Source: Pristionchus mayeri (Eukaryota; Nematoda; Chromadorea; Rhabditida; Neodiplogasteridae). From it: a DNA stretch of 64,000 nucleotides. Both the position numbers and the translations under genes were made by a program. Numbering within the stretch: position 1 is the first letter of the stretch; each line of letters starts with the position of its first letter. Below are positions 34,784-46,100 of this stretch, piece by piece. The stretch spans positions 2,542,001 through 2,606,000 of the forward strand of contig BTRK01000004.1 of the NCBI GenBank assembly GCA_036245805.1, in the 5' to 3' direction. The notes below the pieces were generated by a model. That model made no database searches, was not told the origin of the DNA, and saw only the letters and a program-made list of their open reading frames with translations.

Positions 34784-35574
34784 GTGTTCGATTATTTTTC
34801 TTTTTTCCAACATTATGTTATTCCTCTTTGTTCAGGTTGCTATCTATAAAGCGTGCTCATTCGATGTGGAACTTCCTGCGCTTTCGAACATGACCTACTG
34901 TGCGTTGGACTTGCGCGCGCACCGAGTGTTCAGCACGGAGAATTGGCTCCCTCGAGGGATGGTGACATAATCGGCGTCACTTTTCACGTGCATCCTGGTA
35001 ATCATAGCGGTACTTCGGGAAAGGCTGCTGAAGAAGATCAACAGCTTGGTAAGATATATCATATATGTTCATGGACGCACTCAAAACTTTGTTACACCCA
35101 ATACACATCCTTCCCTAACTCCTTGACTGCTTTCCAACAGTTCCCAATCATATACATCATTCTCTCCTATACAACACAAATGATGGTCATGTGATTGCAG
35201 TCAAGTGACATGGAACGATCGCGCAACCAGTCCATCCTGATCGCGCTCACCGCTCAAGCCATCCTGCCTACCTTCATGGTGGTTGGAGGTGGCTGCTGGC
35301 TGATCGACTTTGTCGGTCTCGTCCGATCTCCCTACCTGCAACGTGCATCGCACTTGGTTAGCCTAACTGGGAAACATTCGGTTCTCTTCTCGTTTCACAC
35401 ACACACGGGTGGGCAAATGCTGACATGGCAACATCTGCGTCTACCATTGCTATCTCATATTTTTGAAAGACTTCATTGACATCAAATCTGGCTGACCAAG
35501 GAAGGAGTGACAAAAAGATTGAAAAAAAATAAGATAACTGAAAATCTTGCTGTTTAGAGATCATGTTTCATACT

Positions 35575-35662
35575 GCAGTAGGTCGGATGAGAACTATGAC
35601 GTGATGCCGTCTTTTATATATCAAAGGCGGCATGACGTCATAGTTCTCATCCGACCTACTGC
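35575..35662. mobile_element. Hairpin element, family 3
   Basis: Near-perfect 88-bp palindrome: CAGTAGGTCGGATGAGAAC ... GTTCTCATCCGACCTACTG, with a TATATA centre. It ends only a few bases upstream of the acceptor of the TM7 exon, so it now supplies the branch-point region of that intron. Confidence 0.75.
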
Positions 35663-36423
35663 CGTTGCAGACAGTGAGTGTATTCGCAGTCGGATCACCC
35701 CTCATCACGCTCATCGTTCTCAGACCATACAGAAGGTTTGTAATCTCCTCTATTCTTACTCCTCCTTTGCGTGACTCTCTAAAACATCGACTCTTTTGAA
35801 TTTGAAAAATTGGGATTTGAAAAAAATGCTTATATTATAGAATATATTAACACTAAAACATATAGAAACTGTATGACTGACATTCAGCCAGGATTTACAG
35901 ATTCGTCCTACAGTTTTTCTGCTGCTCCCCTGACAAAGATACTGACAAAGCACTCGCTATCGGACGATAGCATTGGAAGCAACAGCCAAAGCGTTATCCG
36001 AGTGATCACAAATGCGATCTGACGAGAACATACAAAATTAACTGACAAGAACACACTAAAACGTAGATTTACAAAAGGTAAATCCTTTAATGCTAGCTGA
36101 TCTCGTTTCGATCGCTTTTAGGAATTGAACGAGCTAGGAGGGAACAAGTTTAACCCGTCCATTCTCACTGCAACTTTGCATAATTCTTTCATCTTTCTTG
36201 CAAATAAATTGTTACTCTTTTGACAAACAAAATTTTCACATGAAAGTTTCTCACGAATCAACTCCTCGGTGTGAAAAAATAACTGTACCACCGATACCGT
36301 CTATACACAAGGAACAATCGTCATAGTATCTGCAAAATCACGATAGAGTACTCTCATTTACGATTTTGTAACTTATCCAAAACCCTGCACAAGTGGAAAG
36401 AATGTTATAAAAAAATTTTCCAG

Positions 36424-36501
36424 CCTCTCAATCCGGACGTTACCGATGATACGGTGTCATTCGCTTGGCTCGATGCCTACAACGCAACCAAATTAGCCAA
36501 T
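36424..36501 (+). pseudogene. Isolated receptor-like exon
   Basis: A 78-bp open exon between TTTTCCAG and GTGAG reads PLNPDVTDDTVSFAWLDAYN, which resembles the second extracellular loop of Srd-type receptors. The following acceptor leads into AILISVSA and then TAG. No other exons could be placed with confidence, so this is probably a remnant. A 52-bp hairpin lies at 36746-36797. Confidence 0.3.
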
Positions 36502-37111
36502 GTGAGTTTGTTTAGCAGAAATGCGATTGAGAACAGTGTCCTGGGAGTGCGGTATGATTCATGTGCGTTTCTGCACAATCTCCCAGCTATCCTAATATCT
36601 GTCTCAGCGTAGTGTTTTATGAGCATTCATACCCTGACAGGAAATGCAAATATAAATTCATTCGCAATAATAATGATGTCCGGGAATGTGCAGAAGCGCC
36701 GATTCATGGATACAGCAGGCGATGCACGATCTCACTCATCCACGCATGCAAGGAAAATGCTGCCGCCGTGTCAGTGGCAGCAGCATTTTCCTTGCATTCC
36801 TTTTCCTACCTCGACTCGCTTGTGCTATCTACTGTTTTACTCTTACAGCTAAAATTTCGCTTATTCACTAATACTGATTACTCGCTATCCAGGTTTGGTG
36901 TAAATAACAAATCATAAGATATCCGTGCTCCAAATATATTATCAGATTATAGAAAGAAATATGATTTTTTGACAACAAACACAAAAGTTAAACAACAAAA
37001 TAATGTGGATTAATTAACCATCGTCGTGATATTTTCAAAATTAATGAATACAGCGCGCCGAATATTTTCTTCAGATTTTGAGGCATTGTCTCAGCTCCCA
37101 TCATTATGCAG

Positions 37112-39016
37112 TCAACTCGCTCGATTTACTGTCGTTCCCGGTGCTGTTGAAACAGTCTGCGGGATCCAGTTCATATTATTTCCCCTGAATCTCCTGACCA
37201 TAACGACGTTTCTTCTTGTGATGGTCGCAATGATAAATCGGCGATAGGCTGGAGTGACAGAGAGTAAGATTATATTATGGGCAAGTGGATGAAGCAGTAG
37301 CAGAGAATACGCGAGTAGAGTGACGCCTCAAATGAACACATGTATTTATCGTTTTGCTAGCTCTACGACGTATCACCGCAATCATCGGATCTCTTGCAAT
37401 CTTCTTATCGTTACTGATTTGTCATAATTTCCATACGTATTTTCGAGCCGCCAGAGAGAATATGTACAGAATCACTGACCATATGCCGTAGACAGCATGT
37501 ATAAGAGAACGAAAGCCACGAATATAGGGAAAGACATGAAGTAGTACGGGCCGACCAACTGAATGTCTTTGGTTTACTGATTTTGTTTCAAAAATATGTC
37601 ATTTCATTTTGCTTGCCCGACGACGTTTCTTAAAACTATACATGCAATGTGTTTTAAACAAAAAATACATAATCTAACATCTTTGTATATTCAATGCGAC
37701 TATTAATGCGCTAACCTGCACTGAAAGGATGATAAGCGATTTCCTCGTGCTATGGATTGGAACAATTATTTACATATGTATGCATGTGAGCCAACCATAT
37801 TGTGGAGTGCGAAGAACATGTGACCAAATAGAAATACGTTGATCACAGTGAAGAGGAAAGAACCCTCCATTATTACTCTCTTAATAGAAGATGCACGAAT
37901 TTGGCGACAATTCGTGAACATCATTTTTCTTGAGCAAACGTATTTTATTAAAATGTTCTCCTCACGCTGATAACAGATGCACAGATAATACGAATACGCA
38001 TTGTCCATTCAACAATAAGATATGGACCGCGATCGGCGACCCACGAGAGATTAAAGCGACCCTACAAAGGAATGCACGTGGTACTCGCACATGTGGCTTG
38101 CAAAACTCACCGATAAATCTCCATTCTCGATTGGATACGTCATGTTGAATAATGGCAGAATACAAAATAGAACTGTACAAAATACTTGAATCAATGTGCG
38201 TGTTCTCTAAAATCATTGTTAGCTTGGTGACCATTCCCTCTAGTCTGGAACTACTAAGAAGAAACTTTTGAACGATCTTTGACTTATGGCTTATGGCGGA
38301 TAATGGCAGAAAATAAAGTTGTTTCCATGTAAAGCGAGTTTATGGTGGATTTGACCTCTGTAAATCGTAGGGTGCTGCTGGTACCGATGACCGTCTGATG
38401 ACGATAGAAGCAGCACGAGAGCATCACACACACGAGCATTGAGTAGAGCAGGAAAGATACGTTCTCAGTGTCGCATCATTAGAGTAGTATCGATATGATG
38501 ATAGCGTTTTTGCAAGGCGAAATCATACGACGAATCTCAGAACCATTCACATACACTCATCCTTTAGTGAAAAGGAATCAAAACATAACCATTAGAATGT
38601 CAGGGCGCACTCCAGTCTTGCATAGAACCCCGATGCAATAGAAACCAGGCCAGGGAAACAGTGCAATCGGCTCGAAGAGGACGTCCATGTGAACGTTCGT
38701 GAGAATCACGATCAGCTCAAATGAATACTGAATCATGATTCTTTTGCGACCTCAAAACGGAAAACGTCTTCCTTTTATTTTCATTACATTAATATTGTAC
38801 ACACACATGTTCTTCTTTTCGACTCTGGTATGATTGAGGATATGATAACCGTTTCCGCACCTGAATGGCGAAAAGATACGAACGAACGCCGGTTTGATTC
38901 GCAGGTGTTTGCTTCAGGAGGCAGTAAATGGACAAGACATGCAATAAACAATTGGCGAAAAAAATTCGTCGTTCGCAGTATAAGATCCATTCTTCCGAAT
39001 CGAGGAAGACGTCCAT
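37112..39016 (-). CDS. Sri/Srh-like chemoreceptor (first five exons clear, 3' part uncertain)
   Basis: Exons with agreeing phase: 38861-39016 (MDVFLDSEEW, TM1, LLKQTPANQTGVRS), 38590-38727 (NVHMDVLFEPIALFPWPGFY, TM2 with the P..LFP..G pattern of Sri/Srh/Str), 38356-38463 (LLYSMLVCVMLSCCFYRHQ, TM3), 38111-38206 (LIQVFCTVLFCILPLFNMTY, TM4), 37966-38061 (NLSWVADRGPY loop). Further pieces: SSIKRVIMEGSFLFTVINVF around 37830-37910, GPYYFMSFPIFVAFVLLYML (TM6) near 37490-37555, and a tail YRRFIIATITRRNV ending TGA at 37112-37114. A TM7 exon between the last two was not found, and one junction near 37920 does not keep phase, so the gene may be decayed at its 3' end. Confidence 0.62.
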
Positions 39017-39518
39017 TGTTTGTAAATATAGAGTTTTCACGATCAAAAATACGATACCATCAGAAAAGAAGTAGGCGGTTATAGTAACCGGTTGTGGATA
39101 CAAGGCGATCAATATGGTTGCAGATACAATAGTAACCGAACATTACAGATAAAACAATTCCTTTAGTAAATAATCATGTACGATTGTAGAATACATCCAT
39201 ATTGAACATTAGAAAATACAAACGCTGTGGTATTAATATTGCTATTATTGTGGAATTGATGTGTGATTTATTAAATTAAGTATTGACGCTGCGGGTTGCT
39301 ATCACATGTCGATGTTTTTAAATTTCAAAAGTAAAAATTGTAGTTTGTCTCTGTTTAAATATTGCTCGAATGAGTAGTAGAAGCGCTTGCATTGTTGAGG
39401 TTATGTACTGTGTTTGCATTTGTTTGTGTCCTCCAGAAAGACGAGTCGAGTACGATATTTCAAATTCGCATATTCTTTTATAAGATCACGTCAACTAATC
39501 GAACTCCGCATGCAGGAA

Positions 39519-39605
39519 ATATATCACGCCTCTGGCGAGGAAATCGAGCTAGGAATGGGGAGGAAAACACCAAATCTGTTCCAGACATTTTTGCCCATCC
39601 CTAGG
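39519..39605. repeat. Fold-back terminus fragment
   Basis: It begins ATATCACGCCTCTGGCGAGG and continues AATCGAGCTAGGAAT, related to the ends at 27845, 48470 and 49171. No inverted partner was found nearby. Confidence 0.45.
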
Positions 39606-40566
39606 CATGCTTGAATGGCTTCTGCGTCTTCGGTGCCTGTTACCTTTATATGATTGTGAATCATCTATAGACGAGGCTAAGTCTCTTAAAGAAAACAAGT
39701 CTCATATACAAAAATATAATGAGCAAGTCTATTCTGAAACTATCGCGACATTGTCGTCAATGGTAACTCTCGCCCTCTTGTTGACTCATGGATAACTTGC
39801 TAATCCTTTATGTGTACTATGCTAAAAAAATCGACTCACTTGACGACTCCTGTCTCTCCACCCTCTCATAGGAGTCTGAAACTGGGAGAGAGGAAGGGAT
39901 GAAAGGGAGAAGGGTGCAGGTGAAAGAGAGAATTGGGGAGGGTCGAATGATGGGGATAAATGTGGGTTGAGAATCGGGGAAGAGCGAGAAAAGAGAGGAA
40001 GGGAATGTTTGCTCAGCAGCAAAACAATGTCTATCTAGATTTGAGGGAACGGAAGGGAAACTGAACTTGACCAATCGTCACGATTTTAAAAGTGTTGAAG
40101 CAATAATCTTTGAAACACGTGTCATAGGGATGATGCGAACCAAAACTCTTGCCGATGTTGCTCATCGATTAAAAATGTCGGAAAATACTGGCAATGGAAA
40201 AGGTATGCTATAAATTCGGGGCATTATGTCGGGCGAATACCAAAAAAATGAACCCTTTCTGTAGAACGTTCGCAGAATTATTTTTGACACTTTGGGAACT
40301 GTGAAAGTTTCGCATAAGGGTTCATTGTTTGGTTGTCAGCCAGTAGGTTACTGTAATCATCCGACCTAGTGCCAGATTCCGGTAAATACCATACATTTGT
40401 TTATATCCGCACTGCACCACTGTGACACCATACAGTACAACAAATGCCATTTCGTATCTACAAACCCAGGAGTAAAGACATGTTCTAGCAAGATGAAATA
40501 ACAACAGTATAGTATGCGAAGTGCTTTCTTGCTTTGCCATAAAATCTTCGATGTGATAACACTACT

Positions 40567-40920
40567 ATGGATCGCGTTTCACTTTTGTTCTTCCCAGATT
40601 GCGGTGTCCGATTACGAAAACAACCGGCGAACGACAAGGAAACAGCTGTGAACCGGTACTTTATTGGAGGGTATATAATCGGGGCTTGCGATCTCAGTTA
40701 CATAACCTCGGCCTACTTCTACGAGATTGGAAATCCCTCTAATACCCCTTGTCTTGTGTTTTATCGCTGTTTTTTTGTTTTTTTCACGATCTTGAACAAA
40801 AGTAGTCAGATTTCTCTCGTCGTTTATGGTTACTTACTAAAGTATGACGAATTAAACAAATATCCAGAATTATGGCCTCTCAACTTCACGATCTTCTCGC
40901 TCTTCTTGGATAAATTGTAA
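40567..40920 (+). CDS. Unassigned 117-residue open frame
   Basis: Open from ATG to TAA with several hydrophobic stretches (FIGGYIIGACDLSY, CLVFYRCFFVFFTIL). It resembles part of a membrane protein, perhaps a receptor remnant, but no motif identifies it. It ends 24 bp before the collagen start and lies upstream of the collagen's presumed trans-splice site. It could be chance. Confidence 0.25.
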   Translation: MDRVSLLFFPDCGVRLRKQPANDKETAVNRYFIGGYIIGACDLSYITSAYFYEIGNPSNTPCLVFYRCFFVFFTILNKSSQISLVVYGYLLKYDELNKYPELWPLNFTIFSLFLDKL

Positions 40921-40944
40921 TTAATATTTAATATTTCATTCAGG

Positions 40945-42797
40945 ATGACGACCTTCCGTCACCTCGTCCTCGGGGCGACAATCACCTCTGGTATTGCCAT
41001 CATCGGCTCGCTTCTCATAACTTTCTCTCTCGTCTCGGAGATGAACACCTTCCGAGACGATGTCCTCTCCGATCTCAAAATATTCAAGGTAGGGTGATTG
41101 AATAACTCAGCGAAAATCTGATGAGAAATGCACGTTAACGAATCCCATCATGAGAGCTTCAGGCAAAGGCGAACGAAGCGTGGAACAAGATGGGAGAGAT
41201 GGCAAAACATTCTACTGGCACCTCTCAACGCGACGATACCATCCAGCGATACTCTCGTCAGGTTAAAATTACATAACTCAATCCCAGGAACTTGCTAAAG
41301 CACAATCACAAGCAAGAGCAATCTGCTCACTGACTATCTATTACAATCGCACTTCAAATGTTGCAGGCTTACGCTTCTGGAGGTTCTGCTGCCGCAGGAG
41401 GAGGCTCAAGCGGAGGAGGAGGAGGAGGAGGTGGTGGAGGACAGTGCAACTGTGGAAAGGCTCCGAGCGGCTGCCCGGCCGGACCACCCGGACCTCCTGG
41501 ACAGCCCGGAGAGAAAGGACGTATGTGATTGCTTTTTTGGTGATCATCTGTTCTACTGATCGACTTTCATTTGTTCATTTTTTTCATGTAAATTGGCACG
41601 GCGCGTTTTGCCAATTATCTAATTACAGAGGACGGCCAGCCGGGTCAGTCAGGACAGGCCGGCATGTCTGGCATGGCGATGATGGCCATGCACATGACCG
41701 GAGGAGCTTGCGTCAAGTGCCCGCCCGGCCCGCCAGGTCCCGCAGGACCCCCTGGACCCGCCGGAGGACCCGGAAACGATGGAGCCCCTGGTATGCCTGC
41801 ATCAGGCGGAGGAATGGGTGCGCCTGGTCCGGCTGGACCCGCAGGAGATTCCGGAGCCGATGGAGCACCTGGAGGAGCGGGAGCTCCTGGTCCCGCTGGT
41901 GCCCCTGGCATGCGCATGATGTCTCAGCCCGGACCGGCAGGACCGCCCGGCCCCGCTGGAGGACCCGGGCCCGCGGGTGCCCCAGGAAGTGGATCTGGTC
42001 CTGGGCCCGCTGGTCCACCGGGTCCTCCCGGACCTGCCGGAAATCCTGGATCGGCTGGTCAGCCCGGAAGTGCGGGAGCGAACGGAAAAGATGGAGAGCC
42101 CGGAGGCGACGGAGCCTACTGCCCGTGCCCGCCCCGTACCGGCGGTATGGCGGCTGGAGGGGGAGGAGGAGGAGGCGGTTCGGGTGGAGCTGGTGGTGGA
42201 GGAGCAGCTGGAGGGGCAGCAGGAGCTACCGGAGGAAGTGCGGCATCAGGAGGTGGTGGAGCAGGGAGCGCTACGGGTGGAGCTGGGGCTGGAAGTGGAG
42301 GGGCTGCTGGAGGAGGTGCAGCGGGAGGAAGTGGTGGAAGCGGGGGCGGTGGTGGAGCTGTAGGAGGTTCGTACTCTACAGGCGGAGGAGCTTCTGGAGG
42401 AGCTGCGGCTGGAAGTGGAGGAGCGGCTGGAAGCTCAGCCGCTGGAAGTGGAGGGGCTGCTGGTGGAGGACCGGCAGGAGGAACTGCAGGAGGAACTGCA
42501 GCCGGAGGTGGCGGATCAGGAGCAGGAGGTGCGTACTCTACAGGAGGAGCGGCTGCCGGAGGAGGAGCGGCAGGAGGAGGAGGAGGGGCTGCTGGAGGAG
42601 GAGCAGCTGGAGGAAGTGGCGGAAGCGGAGGAGGGGGAGGAGGTGCAGGAGGTGCGTACTCTACTGGAGGAGTAGCTTCTGGAGGAGCTGCAGCCGGAGG
42701 TGGCGGAGCAGGAGCAGGAAGTGCTCCTCCTCCTTCCGGTGGAGCACCTTCTTCTGGAGGCGCCCCTGCGTACCCTTCTCGCAGGATCAGGATGTAG
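40945..42797 (+). CDS. Cuticle collagen with a long Gly/Ala/Ser-rich tail
   Basis: Extracellular structural protein of the nematode cuticle. Exons: 40945-41088, 41163-41261, 41367-41520, 41629-42797; phases agree, giving 521 residues. Residues 1-48 carry a single hydrophobic membrane or signal segment and resemble the nematode cuticle collagen N-domain. A Gly/Ser run leads to CNC (108-110). Gly-X-Y starts near residue 120, is interrupted by a Met-rich spacer (145-155) with ACVKC, and resumes to about residue 296, closed by CPC (297-299). Residues 303-521 are low complexity, built of GGAAGG, GGSGG and AAGGG with three YSTGG motifs. Ordinary cuticle collagens are about 300 residues and end soon after the last Cys cluster. 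The start follows TTTCATTCAG, a likely spliced-leader acceptor. AATAAA is at 42832-42837. Confidence 0.93.
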
Positions 42798-43102
42798 ACT
42801 CGCACACGCATTTCAATTTAAAGTATGTAGAAATAAAGTAAATATTATTGACGTGAGCTGTACGAAGAATGGAAGCATTTCATAAATATGGGGTTAATTT
42901 CTCGCCAAACAATATGTTGTTCCCCCGAAGCACCAATCCTTTCACCTAATTTAATCCGTAGGACAGCAATAAAAATGCTGCGAGAATCCGCATCACGTAG
43001 ATTTTCCACTTCTGAACGGGGATCTCTCTCTCGGTGGATAGATGCATTAAAATTTAAAATGTATATATTTGGGTGAAGGTGCCACTTCTTGCTTCACACT
43101 GA

Positions 43103-46100
43103 TCACGTTCTCTTTATGGCCACATGTTTCTTCTTGCTGTCCTGTTGATCCTCGGACAGCGATTGCACCACATCTTGCTGCGAGAATCCGCACAGCTGCA
43201 GCACGAATCTGCGAGGGGTCATTGTCGACTCGAATTGCAAAAAAAATGATGCAGTAACCTCTTGTACGGCTCAATAATGGCCAGAGTAACGAGCGGAGAA
43301 CCGACAGCAAAGACACTCACGGTCTGAAAAATTTGGTGCCTTTATTATCCACACACCACTAGCTCATTCAAAAAAAAACAAGCCTCTTGAAACAAAAACG
43401 TATGGAATAGTGGTTTTCGTAGAGGACAAAAATCCGATGAGAAATCACTTTATCGGAAGTGACACAGATGACTCTATCACAAGATATGAGAATGAGAAGA
43501 TCGGGCCTCAGCGCAGGCGAAAGCGCGCGCATTTGAAATGAATGAGAAAAGCAGAAACACGAATCGCGCCTAGCTGGATTCGAACCCACGTCGATTGCGC
43601 TTGGCGCGCAGGAGTTACCCACTGCGCTATGGTAACGATTGGTTCGGGCTGAGGGGAAACAATAGATCTACCTAACACTCTAATCAGAATGTATTACCTT
43701 CTCAACTCCTATTCGTGTTACACCTTCTTTAATCCACACACCACTAGCTCATTCAAAAAAAGCCTCTTGAAACAAAAACGTTCATAGGATCATCAAATAA
43801 AAAAAAATCTTGAAATTTGCTGACTAAGTGTGCGGCTCCTTGTAGGTAGGTCGAGTGGACGAGCCCGAGAAAGTCGACGAGCCAGCAGCCGTAGCCAACT
43901 ACCATGAACACGTGCAGGATGGCTTGAGCAGTGAGAGCGACAAGAATGTTTTGTTGACTTGCACGATCTGCCGCACTGCTCTGAATTTGTCTTCTTCAGA
44001 ACTTCCACACCGTTCTGGTCACTTGAGTTTATGGTTTTCAATCGAATACATTCTGAATTTTAATTGTTGAAACCGGAAATCTGTGGCAATAATGTGATTA
44101 TTTTGGGAAACATAACATTAATCTTTCCTTTCTTGAATTAGGTTGTTCGGAAAGTTTCTTTCTTTTATTTTTCTCGTGCCAATTCTTGTGGCATTCGACC
44201 TTAATTATTTTGTCTATGGTATATGTAAGGGCCTTGGCGGTGGAATACTACAGTATGTTAAAATCGCATATCGGTCATAAAGCAGGCTAGAAAAAATATC
44301 AAAAGTTAGCAAATGCCAAAAACACCTCAGAAAACAGAATTTCAGTGTTCTTTGTTGGGTCATTTCTTCCCGAGAACTAGATGCCTACCGATATTATGCC
44401 GATAACGCATGATAGGCAAGAGTTGATATTAATGATAACAATGAAAAACCAGGCTTTCAACCTTCGAGAGAGACGAGAGATATCAATATGCCACCATCTC
44501 GATGTTCAAATTTCGGCATAAATATTCTGAAGAAAACCTGCTATCGAATACGTAAGTGGATTCCCACCTAATTAGGGATAACAAGTGGACATGTAAAGTA
44601 TCAGGTTGATTCAAAAGTTTCTGACTATTTTCACGTTCGGACATACTGACCTTCCCCGTTCTTCGAAATCGACCAATCAACTAACAGTTTTCAAAACAGT
44701 TAATGTGACCTTGGGAATTCTTTGTAGCGAATGCTATAGTGGACCAATTCAATCATTTAGGATAGCACTGTTAACATCTAAATTTGGCATTGGTGGGAAT
44801 TAATCTCATGTTTTAATAGATTTTAATTCCAGTGAGAACTGTGATATCAACAAACCGAAAGCATTGTTTTAAAAGGTGATTAGTGGACTTATTAAATTAC
44901 CTAATGCAAAAGCATTGGCCTCAAAGGCGAACTTGAAAGTGGCTCTCAATCCCATTCCAGTACCAATTGCAATACTCAGAATATACATATCCTTGTATTT
45001 TGTAAGTGCGGATCGATCGGTAACGATCATTTGTTGATCATTCTAAAGTACTCTTCCGTACTAGTACACATTTACATTTTGGAGGATATTCATACATCCA
45101 TTCAGAAATATGATGTTTCGAAATATTTCTCAAGAGATTCGATTGCTGAAAACTGCAATTTTGACATTTTACCGTTTCTCAAACACGCTTTAGACCAGTT
45201 TTTTCATCATTATCTGAACAAGCAAGTTCTTCTATATCACTTAGTTAGTGGGCTAATTGGGTAGGCCACAGATATTCGAGGAATGGTGTTCATTCGAAAA
45301 CACTAAAAAGTCACGATTTTTACAAGTTTTTACCTGGAAGTGCCTTTCTCGGGCGCACTACGAGATATGTTCGTTTCAAATATATTATTGTAGTCTACTA
45401 TCATGTCCTCGACTAAAACCATGACGGAATGGCAGGGAGTCTAAATACACCAAGATAAATTTCGAAAATGGAATAGTCAGAAATTTTTGAATCAACCTAA
45501 TACTTCACACATAACAACCGCTTTGTTCTCTAGGTTGATCGGGGGAAGTACAATACGTTCGGTAATACGTGCTAGATTTAAAACTTTATGTTTACTAATA
45601 ACCCTATTTGACGTACTTGACAATAGTTTGTCATTTGTATGCCTATCTGTATTCTGCAAATGAATGTGCGCCCTAAAAAATCTCGGGGAAAAGTCGACTG
45701 GGCTAACTTCCGACCTCCTTTCCTCAAGATCTATTGATCGAAACGATATGTAGTACTGGTTGTTATAGAGAGTATCCAAGCCCACATCAACTACAAAAAA
45801 CCATAAGATGATTGGTCAAGGTTAAATAAAGGGGAAGTGAAAAATGTCCATACAAGAAAAATGAAAGAAACTTTCCGAACAACCTAAAATACATTCAAAA
45901 GTAGGACCAAGCTGGTTAATGATCTCCAACTGACCATCGCGAAAATCTCCTTGAGTATCATTCTGCGGAGGCTCGCGATCGCAATGAAGGTGATCAAGAA
46001 CAAGACGATGACGTATGCGACACTCAATCGGGCAAGCCAATTATCTGCACTCAAATCGAGGACGGAGTGCGTAATGTTCGCGAGAGCAGGAAGATGCATG

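Larger units (their letters stand above)
32876..35970 (+). pseudogene. Srd-like chemoreceptor pseudogene
   Basis: Exons match the - strand paralog at 43103-47328: 32876-32976 (MLSTDEIVHLSILYT, TM1), 34180-34269 (TPQHLHSYSVFLNN, TM2), 34316-34401 (YVGPCTFIG, same 86-nt length), about 34507-34688 (LLVCFSYRLWLL, TM3-4), 34836-35048, 35201-35356 (ALTAQAILPTFMVVGGG, TM6, same 156 nt), 35671-35735 (VGSPLITLIVLRPYR, TM7, same 65 nt), 35892-35970 (C-terminus, stop TAG). The GPC motif after TM2 and SYR after TM3 are Srd-type. Lesions: TAA at 34968-34970 within the fifth exon; the TM3-4 exon can be read only in a frame not reachable from its acceptor; its donor is missing. Intron 1 holds a 1-kb palindrome; later introns hold two small hairpins. 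Confidence 0.75.

Noticed and set aside
41645..42811. Long proline-rich frames opposite the collagen (41645-41917 and 42116-42811, - strand) and Arg/Trp-rich frame 41444-42841 (+)
   Set aside because: They are shadows of the Gly-X-Y and Gly/Ala repeat codons; the collagen frame alone has splice sites, a family N-domain, Cys clusters and a polyadenylation signal.
43563..43637. Functional tRNA gene
   Set aside because: The acceptor stem does not pair and the invariant T before the anticodon is missing.
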